From assembly GCA_011800155.1 (NCBI GenBank), contig CM022374.1:1984001-2048000 (forward strand): a stretch of DNA of 64,000 nt. Direction: 5' to 3'. Under the pieces are notes generated by a model. That model saw only the letters and a list, made by a program, of their open reading frames with translations, ran no database searches and was not told the origin of the DNA. Origin of the DNA: Flammulina velutipes. Lineage: Eukaryota; Basidiomycota; Agaricomycetes; Agaricales; Physalacriaceae. The translations under genes and the position numbers were made by a program. Positions 14,801 through 26,660 of the stretch are shown piece by piece (within the stretch, counting starts at the first letter, position 1; the number at the start of each line of letters is the position of its first letter).

Positions 14801-17639
14801 CTACTTGACCAGGTCTACTGTGATGGACGGATGGTATCCCCCGTTCGGCTGCATGTTTCTCACGCGAACAGTCTGCCCCACGCCCACATCGAGCAGCGAA
14901 TCCATATTGCTGATAGTCGCGCGCACGCCCAGCGACGGAATATGGACCGGCGCAGTGAAGTTCGAAATCCGACTATGCCTAACAGGCACATTCATCACCA
15001 GCGCCGTCATCTCCCTAGTGGGATCGTATCCCGCTTCCCTCTTCGCACGGTTCTCCTCCGCCATCCAGCGCTCCAAGAACAGCTTTTGCCACATAATGCG
15101 ATTGCGGCCCTCCTCGCGCTTGTACCATCGATCGTTCGTGGCTATCAGCTCAGCTTTCGCAGCAAGTGACTCCCGAGTGAAGAGCGGCGTCTTGCCTCCA
15201 CGCAAGTGGTGCAAGATTTGCCAATGCGTCTGCAAGTCGATGTACCGACGAAGCGGCGAAGTCACCCGCGTGTATCCTTCGTCTGCAAGACATCCAATCG
15301 ACCAATGCGGTCCGGGATCGAGCGAGTACGTCGACTTCATGTCGTAGTCCATGAACGGAATGGCGAGAATGCGATCCACGTATCCATTGTTGTCCCGCGA
15401 TTTGAGAAGCGCGTCAATATCCGTGTTGGCGTAGATCGGGGGTTCCGGCAGGACACGTCGCAAAGCCGGAATATCGCGTTCTCTGCACCATACAGATGAT
15501 CCTCTCCCAGCAATCTTCATGACTTCTGAAACCACACTACGTGAACCAGTGTCATAACCCTTGATCTCCGACACCTTCCAACGAGTATCCAGGAAGCCTC
15601 TGTAGAATTGCCCGTCGAGGGATACCTCGCCCTCTGGATTGGGAGGCTGGTCCACAACGAGAACTTCGCCCGACGCTTCGCTGGTCCCAAAAACGCCATC
15701 TCGTTGCCGGCGCTGCACAAAAGCGTCCCGAACTCTGTATAGTTGGTTCAAATCCTCCCGATTCCTCTCCGACAGTTGAACTGGGTGTTCATCGGGTGGA
15801 AGAGGGTTACCGAAGGGATATGTAGGCGTATCAGGCGCCCAGCCCATCTCGCGATCCACAGTATCGTACGAAAGCTTCACGACGTTGTTTATGATACCCG
15901 ACCGTACCTTGACGTCTAATAGATCGCCGTTCATGTTGACCTTCATGCTGAACGACAGTGTTCTCTGCGGCCCAGGTGCTCCCAAAGACATGCCAGGTAA
16001 CGAGTTATGGAGCGTCACATTAGACGGGAGCATGTATTCATCCTTGTACGCATTGTAACGGGACATGCTTCGTCTTTCTGCTTCGGCGGCGAGAAGGTTG
16101 GTAGGGGGGATGAAAGAGGCAGGGTCCGCAACGTGAGCGTGAACCCAACAGTTGTCTGGTTCATTGGGGATTCCCTCGAAGCTGATGCCGTCGTCGAGTT
16201 CCTTGGAAGACGACTGGTCAATGACATAGACAGGTGTATCTCCCCAATCATGCCTAATAGCCTCCTGAGGATCGTACGAATAGAAATCCTCAGGTCCTAA
16301 AGGTTGAGAAGTGGGATTCGAGATGGCAGCCGACGAGGACTTTTGCGTCTTGGCGATATGGCGGTCCACTATGAGCTGGACCTCGTCCGACGACATATTG
16401 CCCAGGTGGAGAGTAAGGTCCTGCCATGGCGGGAAGACACCAAGGTCGACGAGACTGTCGAAAACAAGGTGATCAAGGATGGCGAGGGTTTCTGGATACA
16501 GAAGTTTGAGGATGTAACCTCGGGCAAGGTGGTAAGGAGCAGGATATTCGTCGTTGACAGCCATGACGGCGTCTACCAGATACTTGATGATGATTTTGTC
16601 GTTGTCAGACCATTCGTGGGAGCCCTTGACGATTGAGGGCCGTTCAGAGAAGGACTCTTTGCGTATGCGACGCGCCTCTTCCATGATTGGGATAGCCTTC
16701 TCGGCAAAAGAGTGTATAGGGTTTGACCTTGGAATCATCCAATGCTTGATTGTGGTCATCCTGGTGTACTGGTCGAGAGAGCGCACGACGACAGACTGAG
16801 AGACCGGATAATCCTTTTTAGGAAAGAACCATTCTGGAGAATTGAATACGAAACGGTTGACAGCAAGGATATCGACAAAGGTAGGTTTGCGTTTGAACAT
16901 GCGGGCAAGACTGGATATGTCGGTCGTTGTTGATTTTGTTGGGTCCTTGTTGGCAAGAAGAGCGTACGCGTCCTTCAGACGCGTTTTTGCCTCAAAGGTG
17001 GTCTTGTCGACGACGGGAACGAGCTGATTGAGGTATTTGAGGACCTTTATGCGCGCCTGGTGTTCGTGTTCGTTGGCCGGACGTGGGTCGGCGCCACAGC
17101 GGGTAGCGAGGTCGGAGGAAATAATGCCAGGGATCGCGAAGCGGACGAAGTCCCCAGAGTGTCGTATGACTTCGCCTTTGGCCGTGAAGGACATGAGCCA
17201 GTGTTTGCGCATACTGTACAGCTGGCCGACGACGACCGCGGCGGTCATGTTTGCAGATCTATTAAAGTAATTTAGTCGGCGTATTGACGCTAAGCAATGG
17301 CACTTACGTTCCGAGCTCGACATAGTCGCCAGGTTTAACGTCGAAACTATTGCGGCTGTCGTCCCAAGTCGTTGGTGTGCCAGTGTCGGGCACTGTGATC
17401 TCGCCGTCCATAGGCGGCGGCTGGCCATGCACGTACTGCACCCTTGCGCCGAGCACTTTCTTCTGCACTTTATGAACACGGCTCTTCGGACGTCCTGCAA
17501 CTTCGTCGATAACGCTGACTTTCTGCATCATCCTGTCGGCCAGCAAAGCAAGCGAATCCGTGTCGCGATTCTGAACGACATATCGTCTAACCTGGCCGCT
17601 CAACGACGCACGACTGCATCTCCGCGCAACGCAGTACAT
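14801..17639 (-). CDS. RNase II-family 3'-5' exoribonuclease, mitochondrial (Dss1/Rpm1-like)
   Basis: Likely the mitochondrial degradosome 3'-5' exoribonuclease. The product is 929 aa. The N-terminus MYCVARRCSRASLSGQVRR is Arg/Ser-rich without acids, as expected of a mitochondrial presequence. After an N-terminal region with PGDYVELGTSANMTAAVVVG, the RNB domain begins near residue 450. Its metal site is recognisable in VIDQSSSKELDDG, followed by HAHVADPASFIPP, YMLPSNVTLHNSLPGMSLG, and TRVTSPLRRYIDLQTHWQI (the RNB arginine motif). An S1-like tail (VGVGQTVRVRNMQP) ends the protein. One intron, 17259-17307. It is divergent from the zinc-finger gene with only 68 bp between start codons. A cytosolic SSD1-type role is less likely given the presequence and length. 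Confidence 0.88.
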
Positions 17640-17707
17640 CAAAGTACAACGGAAAGAATTTTTGAGCTCGGAGTGATCGGCCCGGTCAAGTATCTTTATT
17701 CTTCACC

Positions 17708-18715
17708 ATGTTCAAACGCGTCGACCGTCGGCTGAAGCGCAAGGCGGAACAGGAAGAACTTGGAATCGATAGCGAACTCAAAGAGGCGCTCGGAATACCT
17801 GACACGGACTCTGATGAATCGGACTCTTCTGACGACGACGAAGAGAGCGACGAGGACGAAGGTGAAGATGAGGGAAACGTCGAAGAGGACGAAGCAGACG
17901 TTGAGGAAGATATTGATGTCGACGACGACGAAGAAGAAGAAGAAGCACTATCAGACGACGGCTCTGAAGACGACGAGTACGACAGATCAGTAGCGGACGT
18001 CCTCGCAAATCCTCTCTATCCAAGTGCAACGGACCCAGACAAAACAAGATGCTCTGTATGTCCAGGAAAAACCCTTTCAAGTCCTCTAAAAATCGGAGAA
18101 CATCTCAAATCCAAAGCAAGTGTTACCACCATCTACCCCATTGCCACTACTAAACATCTATACAGCATCACACCCGCCGCTTCACTCAGTTCTCCCAAAA
18201 TATAAAAACATGCGAAGATCAGGAAGAGATCGCCACAAAATATTTGCCTCGAAAACAGGTCGAAGATACCGCACCTGTTGAAGGTACCTCAAAACGCGAG
18301 CAGAAAAAGGTAACATTATAAGTGTGGCGCCGGCGATCCATCTAACACCCTTTTAGTTGGCACGACGCGCTTTCCAGGCCAAAAAACGAGTAAGTTTCTC
18401 TCTCCCCTACATACATCCGCTTATCTATCCAACCTCCAGGAGGAAAAGAAGGCCGCTTTTCTGGCACGAAAAGATAAACGGACTACCACGCCTGCTTCGT
18501 CAGAAAAAGCGAGGCCACTATCTCCTAAACCCAAGCCCCAAAGGAAGCAGGAAGATGGGAACCCTAAGGCAAAGAAGAGGGTCAAAGAGGTTACTCTCAA
18601 GACGAAGGACACCAAAATTCGGACGAAGGAGCGTAAACCTAAACCTCAAACGGCCAAACATGAAGCACTTGCACCTCCGAAGAAGAAGCGGAAGACCGTC
18701 AAGGTCAAGTCGTAA
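17708..18715 (+). CDS. Acidic/basic zinc-finger protein, probably nuclear or nucleolar, function unknown
   Basis: I do not recognise a named family. The 286-aa product starts MFKRVDRRLKRKAEQEELGI. Residues about 35-95 are nearly all Asp/Glu/Ser. A single finger of pattern C-x2-C-x13-H-x4-H follows (CSVCPGKTL ... EHLKSKHH), then RRFTQFSQ, and the C-terminal third is very Lys/Arg-rich with PPKKKRKTVKVKS, a classic nuclear localisation pattern. Acidic stretch plus basic tail is common in ribosome-biogenesis proteins. Introns are 18116-18165 (GC-AG, donor GCAAGT; needed to rejoin SKHHTRRF), 18310-18356 and 18390-18439. The start follows the divergent RNase gene by 68 bp. Confidence 0.8.
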
Positions 18716-18796
18716 GATTCGAGCATACAGTTCATTACAGTGAGTGCGATAAGAGTCCATAAATTACGACTGAGATTTGATAAATAAACGCAGCGT

Positions 18797-20423
18797 TTAC
18801 GCCATGCTTCGTAGGACTCGTTCGGTCGCGGTTATGACCTAGAATTACATGAGCATCCCCCAATTTGTGTATTACCACAACGCACCTGGTGTATATCCGG
18901 ACGCTCAGCGGGGTTGATCTTCAGCATGCTATCTATGAGGTCCTTCAGGCCTTGCGAGTACGCTGAATTTGGATGCTTGTAGCGCGCGTTTAGAACGGCC
19001 ATGGCTATGGATCCTCCCTGTTCCGTAGTCTGTGTGTTCTCAAAAGGCGAATGTGAATACGCCATGGCGAAGAGGGTGCACCCCAAGGACTACACGCAAT
19101 GAGCCTAGTTGACAACCGCGAGATGCAAGCCGCTCACCCATATGTCAACCTTTTCATCCAGTGTTCCATCCGTCTTTACGTCGAACAATTCGGGTGCTCT
19201 GTACGCCATTGTACTCTGTTCCGCGGCAATGTCCTGCTGAAGCAACGCCTGAGATCTGTTCTCGACATGTACTCGTGCCTTTACAGCGCTTCCAAAGTCC
19301 ATGAGGATTGGCTGACCGTTGTCAGAGACCATTACATTCCTAATTTCGGTCAGACGATGGAATTAAGAACGAGAACGACATACCCCGGCTTTATGTCTCT
19401 GTGAGCGTATGGAATGAGGTCGCCGGTCCCAGCTTGTTCTGCCTGAGCCAATTCTTCATCCCCGTCGAAGACTACATCACCCTCGTCTTCTACACGATGT
19501 CTAGTGACGAGTGGGACGTTGACGGACCCTTCGTAAGAGTACCCGCCTTCTCCATCTCCCTCTGCTTGAGGGAACCTCTCGTCTTCATCTGAATGGCGGC
19601 CTTGTGGTTCTGGTCTTCGGGAAGAAGATGCAGAGGGTCCCGAGTGCGAGCCTGCGGGTGCGCGATAGGTGTGCATTGCGCGGACAGCCTCACAAGTGCC
19701 CTTGAATAGTCGGACCATCTCCTGCTCGGGGAAGTGTGTACCATTTACGACGTTGGCGTTAATAGCATCTTGTAGGTTGCCTTTCTAGCTATATGTTCAG
19801 CATTGTGTATATGAGGAAGGGCAGATGCAACGCACTTGATAAAGTGGAAGAAAGAGGTAGACAATTTTGCCTTCGCCGTCGGGGTCTTGTACCACTGCCG
19901 AGTCCTGGTGGATTGAGAATGGGAGAGCCAAATAGTGACGGAGCCTCCTACCAATATTCGAATGATATTTGGGTGTCTATTAGATTGAAATTGTGAGTGT
20001 CGCGATGCAGCACATAGGAAAAGGAACAGACTTGAATCGACGGTAAGCTTCTACCTCTCGCATCGCCTCCTTGACTCCCTCACTTCCGGTCGGACAGCGT
20101 ATCTTCTTGAGCGCGAATTGTCTCTATCCGTAACCGTCAAGTACGCCGTCAAATGTCCAAGACAATCACTCACCCCACTATGCTCATCCTGAGCCAGATA
20201 GACGAAAGAAAAGCCTCCTTCGCCGAGGACTTTTATTATGTTAACTGGATAATGCTGGCTGAGTACACGTCAAGAAACGTTGAAGAGACCGAGTACATGT
20301 TCGCCCGTTTATCTTGATTTTTGCTGATTGTTGGCAGAGACAAGACGAAAGCGCCAGAAACGCGTCCTTTGCTTGATCTTTGAAAGTGTCCAGCGCGCGC
20401 ATAAAATTGGGCGGTATCGACAT
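18797..20423 (-). CDS. Ser/Thr protein kinase, NAK family, STK16/Env7-like
   Basis: Kinase of the NAK group closest to human STK16 and yeast Env7, which are palmitoylated and act at Golgi or vacuole membranes. The product is 410 aa. The N-terminus carries CLCQQ, a possible lipidation region. Kinase motifs: LGEGGFSFVY (about 49-58), ATP-binding Lys72 in FALKKIRC, HRDIKPGN (256-263), DFG as MDFGSAVKARVHVENRSQ (275 on), the STK16-type activation segment QQDIAAEQSTMAYRAPELF, and DIWSLGCTLFAM. About 85 acidic/Ser-rich residues (170-254) are inserted before HRD. Eight introns: 20245-20296, 20124-20173, 19977-20031, 19905-19951, 19785-19835, 19340-19383, 19090-19137 and 18839-18885. All catalytic residues are present. 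Confidence 0.87.
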
Positions 20424-20554
20424 GGCGGAAAGGAAAGTGTGTGTGCTTACGTGATGGGGCTATGTTGTTCTCATCCATCAAGGTCATTCCAAGTTGCTAC
20501 ACAATACACGAATAAATACGGTAAATACAAGGACCAGCCTGCAAGCGTTCTCGT

Positions 20555-22000
20555 CTACTTTCTCAGCCACGATTTCAACGAACCCCATCTTGTGTGTGGC
20601 GCTTGGATAATCTCCCACCTGCGCAGGACTGTCAGTGCTGTCTGTGTATACTAATCGAACTGCTTACTGCACGATAACATCTCCTCTCCCCAACGCGCGC
20701 CCGTCTCTGCGCAGTGGCATCCCCGCTCCCGTAATCCGGTACTGCCCATTTAATAGCCTCTCACGGGCATAGCTAATCCTGGCGCACAACATCCGATTAT
20801 CCACCCCGTTGAAATGAATCCGGCCGTCCTTTCGGCGCAGGACATTCGTCCACGGAATCTGCACCCTGATGATCAAATCCTGGCCAACACGCGCGTACGT
20901 CTCGTGTGGCGCTTCTTCTACAACGAATAGAATATCTTGGAAACTCCCGTCTCTCCTCTGGTGCCCTACGTTCAGACACGATATGATCGTCCCGTGCTGG
21001 CTCCCGGGCGGCACATGCACATCGATGAGCACGTTCTCTTTCGCGCCACTCAGGTAGAATCGCGTAATCCGGAAACGAAGGTCTCTTCCATGAAAGAGCT
21101 CCTCGAGCGTGAGCGTTAAGGAGTATCGCCACACTTTGGAAGAACCGCCTCCTCGAGTAGAGATATGGTGGTAATCGTGCAAATGGGTGGTGGAGACGTC
21201 GGCATGCTGGTGCGACGGTGAGGAGGAGGCTTTGGCAGTTGGGTATCTGCTGGGCATGTGTTTCTCATCGCGCATCGCATTCGTACGCCTACGCGCAAGA
21301 GATCGTCAGGGGCACACCCTTCTGCCAGATTACGTCCGGTCAGACTCACCAGTTCGTTGCATCGACGCTGACCCAATCCTCTAGCAACGAATCCGTGCTC
21401 CCTCCGTCTTTGGTCACAATGGTCGAGAACGCATCTGGCGTCCAAGCTTTCTGAGAATACGCTTCATCGCGGCTTGTCGGAGCAGTGGACGAAGGGGCGG
21501 TACTGAATGACCCCCAACTGTCGTCCGTCCGTGTCGAAGACGAAGACGATGAGCTAGAAATCGGCGCGGATGGCCGGATGTGTGGATAGGAAATCTTATG
21601 AGGCATGTTGCGCTCCCAGTTGTCTGGCGTATGTCCCTCCGGATTCGAGCCTTTTAGACCAGTGTCCTCCGGCTGTATCACTCCCCGGTCACTCGTTAGA
21701 GCATTGTAGGCGCCTTGCACCTGCGTCATTGCCGGTATCAGCAATGCCCTTTGAAGAGAAGTTGTTTCAGTGGCTACTTGCCTTGATGAAGTGCTCAGTT
21801 CTAGTCAGCTTGTCGTCGCGGCTCCGATCAGGATGCCATCGTAATGCCTATGCGTGTGTTGGTCAATGGCGCAACGAGGGGATTGGACGCGCAGGGTCCA
21901 ATACCTGTTTCTTATAGGCGGCCTTGATCTCCTCCACAGTCGCGTTTGCTGCGACGCCCAAGATCTCATGGGGAGGCTTTGGATATTGCGGAGATCGCAT
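20555..22000 (-). CDS. J-domain co-chaperone, DnaJB/Sis1-like C-terminal domain
   Basis: Hsp40 co-chaperone stimulating Hsp70 ATPase, 405 aa. The J domain is at residues 6-70: YPKPPHEILGVAANATVEEI, YKKQALRWHPDRSRDDKL with the HPD tripeptide, FIKVQGAYNALTSD. A Ser/Thr-rich linker replaces the Gly/Phe region, and no CxxCxGxG zinc motifs occur. A class II substrate-binding domain follows (LTLTLEELFHGRDLRFRITR ... DLIIRVQIPW ... GAGMPL ... GDVIVQWEII). Introns are 21848-21904, 21721-21781 (GC-AG, donor GCAAGT), 21289-21349 and 20619-20667. The ATG at 22000 follows an in-frame stop. Class II type is inferred from domain order. Confidence 0.85.
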
Positions 22001-23544
22001 AGGGGGATGTTGGACGTTCACAACACTTTAGCTTGGGAGGCTATATACATGTCCAGGTGAGAATTCATCAACACAAAGCCACCGGATTTAACTGATCTTC
22101 TTGATAGGTATGTTGACCATTATGTCCGTCACAATCACACACCCGTTAGCAGCTGTGAAAGGACTTTTCGTCCGGAAATGAGTCTCGAACAGTGAACACT
22201 AATAAGACATCCCTGTTGATGAGTGGCTTATCGCAGGTGATTATTGTATTGGCCAACGAGTATCATTAACAGCGCTTTTACGTCGCAGAAGTACGGCCTT
22301 TCCGCGCAGGTTCGTTCAAACGTCGGCGGCGACACGATTTTGGTGACGAAGAAGATCATCAGGAACATGAGGCGCATGTGAGTTAATGTGGAATTAATAT
22401 TCCGTCTTGGGACGCTCTTTGTGGAAAATGACAGTAAATTGTTTTCCATCTAGCTTTGTGAGATGCTTATTATCGGCAGGGATCATGGATTACGACGCCT
22501 TGGCCGTAGATGACTTGGGATGAGGCTAGGTCATGAGTGGTCAGTCTCTAATTCATGTAATATGGTAGGTTGTCGGATGCTCTGGCTTTCGAGCGCTATC
22601 TGCGTATGGACTAGCCCCTCCAGCGGGGACGCGATGTACGCCTAGCACCCAAATAACACCATATTGCTGTTTCTACTCCAACATTCGCGGAAACACGCCA
22701 ATTACGAATGTCTCATGCCTCTGTCATACCGGTTGATTGTTGTACCTCATCTTTACTCTCTGCCCAAGCGTCGAGGACCCTCAAACGGCCCAACGGTCTG
22801 GAAATGCGCCAGAGCTGCTACGCTGGACGTGTTCAGACGTTCGCGGGAAGGAGGCTGATGTCTCCATTTCGCGACATTTCTACTGGCTGTATGCAAATGG
22901 CGAGGTTTTCGTGCGAACAATCAAGGAGGCGCGACTGGGGAGTTGCAGTGTTTGAACCGTTTGGTGGGTTTTCGAAGTCCATAGATCGTTCCAGGCGACG
23001 CGTGTCCTAGTCTGTATTCTGCCTGACGATTTCCATAGGTATCGAGCGACTCGACTCGTCCGCGGGGCGACTATGGTTGGTGGATGCCCATCCTCGTTGT
23101 AGGTGACCGCAGGAGGGAAAGTCTAACAAGCTTTTTCTGTTTGTGTTCCATGAGGCACATAGAATCGCTGACTTGTGAGTGGACGGGAACAGCTTGATAT
23201 GGACTGGAACGAGGATACGTCAGCGGTATCTCGGGTGCTTGACGGGCATGTGTTGTAGGCTGGGTTGGGAGTGTGGCGTCGTGTGGCGCAAGTGCTATTT
23301 TACCCTTCAAAATCAAGCTGCAAATATTTGTAGTTGCATATGACCTCCATATTGCGCCCCCGTTGCGCACCGACGCGCCGAAGACATAATCAGAAATAAT
23401 GCGTCATAAAGGGCGGATGGAATGATCCGAAGGTAGATTTTGCAGGGCTGTGTGGCTGTGCCTGGGCTTGCTCCAACTACCACCCAACGACGTCGACGTT
23501 GGTGCTGAATCCATGTATCTCTGATATTTTATTCTTGTACTCTC
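22001..23544. other. 1.5-kb intergenic region, no supported gene
   Basis: Divergent promoters of the DnaJ and kelch genes. One open frame at 22737-22955 (72 aa, containing RHFYWLYANGEVFVRTIKEA) looks protein-like but has no recognisable domain or clear splice context, so it is left as a possible remnant. An exact TGTGGCGCAA lies at 23282-23291. Confidence 0.45.
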
Positions 23545-26500
23545 ATGATCTTACTCAACCTATGCTTTCTATCTCTTGTGCACTATGCTCTAGCGTATAC
23601 TCCTGGTCCTAGGTTAGTCCATTCAGCACCATAGCTTAGAGCACCCTAAACGATACGCAGATGGGGCCAGGCCGTCGCTCTAATAAACGACGCTTTGTAC
23701 GTTCACGGAGGAAAAACGGACGAATCGAACGCATATTCATACACCTCGGCGCCAACAAACAACGACTTGCTCTATCTCAACCTTTCTTCTTCATTTTCGC
23801 CGTCTTCGCCACCCTGGGAGCTGATCGGTGGCGCACAAAATGCCTCGTCGTCCCAAGGGCCACCTGTCGCCTGGCACACACTTTCTGGCCTCAATTCGTC
23901 CTACTCCTTGCTCTTTGGCGGCTTTCCAGCGACAAACTCTGATCCAGTGCTCATCACCCGCCCAGACTCCTCCTGGCTATTCCAAACGACAAGTACACTT
24001 CTCCCGCGATGGCAACACCAGGAACTAGCCTGGGCAGAACAACCACCCAGACGGATACACCACTCTGCAGTCACCGTACCATCGGGTCACGTGTTTGTCT
24101 TCGGAGGAGAGCTTGCGGATGGATCGGAGAGGCCTTGCGAGAACTACATTTACAATCCATATCAACAGACTTTTGCTTCACTGCCCGCAGAGAACGCACC
24201 TCTCGACATTACAGGACATACGTCGCTCATTCTTGACAATGGAACCGTCATTATCTTTGGTGGATACAGCACATCTGCTACCTCTCTCTATCCATTGTCC
24301 ACCATTTGGTCAATCGATACGGGCTCCAAGAACATTACATGGAACCGTCTATCCGTCTCGCCCTCATCCCTTCCAACTCCTAGGCGCGGTTTTGCCGCCA
24401 CTGTCGTCGATGGCGACAAGGTCCTCATCCATGGCGGAAGCGACGCGTCCTACTTGAATACGTACAGCGACGGGTGGATTTTGGATCTCTCTAGCTCGCC
24501 TGGTAGATGGACACAAGTGGATGCTCTCTCAGAGCTGGGTCCTCGTCGCGACCATTTTGCTGTCACAGTAGGATCTTTAGTTCTCTTTGGGTTCGGTGAA
24601 TACATTCTCGTTCTGTGCTTCATGTCAAATCTCATCGGTCAACAGGATACGGTACGGACGGTCCCGCTGACAGTAATATGGTTATCTTCGACGCTTCATC
24701 CGATTCGTTCGAGTCGTCATATACGCCTCTGCCACCTACCCAATGGCCAACTCAGACAATGCCAGGACAATCGCAAGCTGGTAGCCCTACACACCCTGGG
24801 GGTGGACCACCTGGAACTGTAAAGCCAACCTCTACCCTCGGGTCCGACCCGAACGATCCCAACGGAAGCGGAGGAAACGACGGAAGTAGTGGAAACGGTG
24901 GAACTGGAGACGGAAACGGAAATGGTGGTGGTAGTCCCGCCGACGATGACGACAAATCAAACAACAAAAGAACGACTGCAATCGCAGTGGGGACAACTTT
25001 GGGAATTCTTGGTGCCCTTGCTGCTGCTGTGCTTGTTGTTTGGTATGTGCGAAGGAATCGATATGGAAACCACCAAGAGCGTCGTTTCACCGCCTTGAAC
25101 AATGCTCTGGACGACGAAGAGAGCCCTCATAGCGCCACCTTTAATGGGCGCCTTCCTATCGCAGGACGTTATTCTGACAAGGATCCGAGATTCGAAGCGA
25201 TTCTCAAGAGCATAGGTCTCGCAAGCGCTGCACAGGTTCTTACTACTCGTCGTACTCGTGATCGGAGAGATATGCTGGCAGACGAAGATACCCGCATGTT
25301 CGCCCCAGCATACGAACGGAATAACGAGAGCTCGTGGTCTTTACGCAGTATTCTGAATCCCGGGCGCAGACGAAGTCGAGAACCAAGCGGGAGCTCACTT
25401 GGTGGGATGACGCCCTGGAGGGAGAAGAATGACCCATTCTCAGATGGTGCTTCTCTCGTGCGAGATGTAGAAACCGGTTTGATTGGCGCGGCTGTACCTG
25501 TCCGTCCAACAGGTCGAAGAGATGCCAGCCATGCCAGCTCATTGAGCACTTTCAGCTATGTGGATCCCTTCGCCGATCCGGAGGAGCGGGAAGAGTTGTA
25601 TGGCCGGTACCGAGACGACATAGATGATCTGGACGCGTCTGTCGAAGACCCCTCCCCCACTTCTCGACATCGACCCAACGATCTCCAACTTCAGACGACG
25701 TTCCCTTTCTTGATGGGAGCCCAAGCACATGCCCTTAGTCCCGTTACCGAAGCTTCCCGGTTATCGTCAGATATCAGTGCCTCCGTCTCTACGCATACGA
25801 ACTCGCAAGAGGCTCTTAGTCCGTTCGATAGCTCCTCCCGTGTCACTTCTCGAACATCTTACGAGAGGACTCGATCACCGCGGGTCTCTTCAGCTATTGA
25901 CCCCGCTCCACGTCCTATGAAGCGAAGTGACTCTTGGTGGAACAGATTCTCTCGAACGAGTTTCCTGGATAGACGGAACAGCGGTGGAAGCACCCGCATA
26001 TTGGACTTCCGTGACCCCAATCCACCGCCACGGTTGTTAGCTATCGAAGAGAGCTCACACTCTACGAATGCATCGCCTGAGAGCGCGGAGAGAGGTTCGC
26101 CTGGTGCGATTATTTCTCGGCACGGAACGTCTTCTTGGAGAGGCTCTAGAGTATATGGCACGCATGGGAAATCCGCATCTTCATTACGGACGGCGAATTC
26201 GGAGGCCATCGAGAGGATGGGCGGGATGGATGTCGTCCAGCGTCTTGGCTCGGGCAGCACTCGAACGAGGGACAGTACAGCGACTAGCTTCAATCTGGAG
26301 GAAGAGGATGATCATAATACCCAAGAGAACGTCATCGGGGAACACCTGGTCATGTCGCCCGTTGAGGGAATCGACGACCATCCTTTGTCTCATTCTCGTG
26401 ACCCTAAGATGACACCACCGCGACCGGTGTTATCTACCACGTCTTCTTCGTCTTCAGAGGCATCGAGATTGTCGGCGGTCGCTGCTCGAGTACAGGAGTT

Positions 26501-26660
26501 TGAACGGAGGATGACCCAGCAGGAGCTCTCCCCGCCACCGACAAATACCAAGAAGCGGGAGGAACGCTCCAGGAAGCCGAGTGTGGTGAACTATGGGTTG
26601 GTCCCGAAGGCTAGCCTCTTTGTTGCCAATCCTGATCATCGCGCTGCGTCTTCTGGATAA
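23545..26660 (+). CDS. Kelch-repeat type I transmembrane protein
   Basis: Predicted single-pass surface or secretory-pathway protein, 1,005 aa. Signal peptide MILLNLCFLSLVHYALA is encoded by a separate first exon; intron 23613-23660. The ectodomain has kelch-type beta-propeller repeats: ALYVHGGKT, HVFVFGGELADG, GTVIIFGGYST, KVLIHGGSD, LVLFGFGYGTDGPADSNM, each with paired Gly and spaced aromatics. A Gly/Asn/Asp-rich juxtamembrane spacer precedes the membrane span at about residues 444-468 (AIAVGTTLGILGALAAAVLV), followed by WYVRRNR as stop-transfer. The roughly 535-aa cytoplasmic tail is Ser/Arg-rich and apparently disordered. Second intron 24596-24645. Similar fungal kelch-TM proteins are mostly uncharacterised; role in polarity or wall sensing is only a guess. 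Confidence 0.82.

Noticed and set aside
15740..15760. tRNA T-loop-like GGTTCAAATCC
   Set aside because: It lies inside the RNase II coding exon and no cloverleaf can be built around it.
17778..18080. Arg/Leu-rich minus-strand frame opposite the zinc-finger gene
   Set aside because: Mirror image of the Asp/Glu-rich coding sequence on the plus strand; an antisense composition artefact.
22737..22955. 72-aa frame between the DnaJ and kelch genes
   Set aside because: It looks protein-like, but there is no family match, no supporting second exon and no promoter context; not strong enough to list as a gene.
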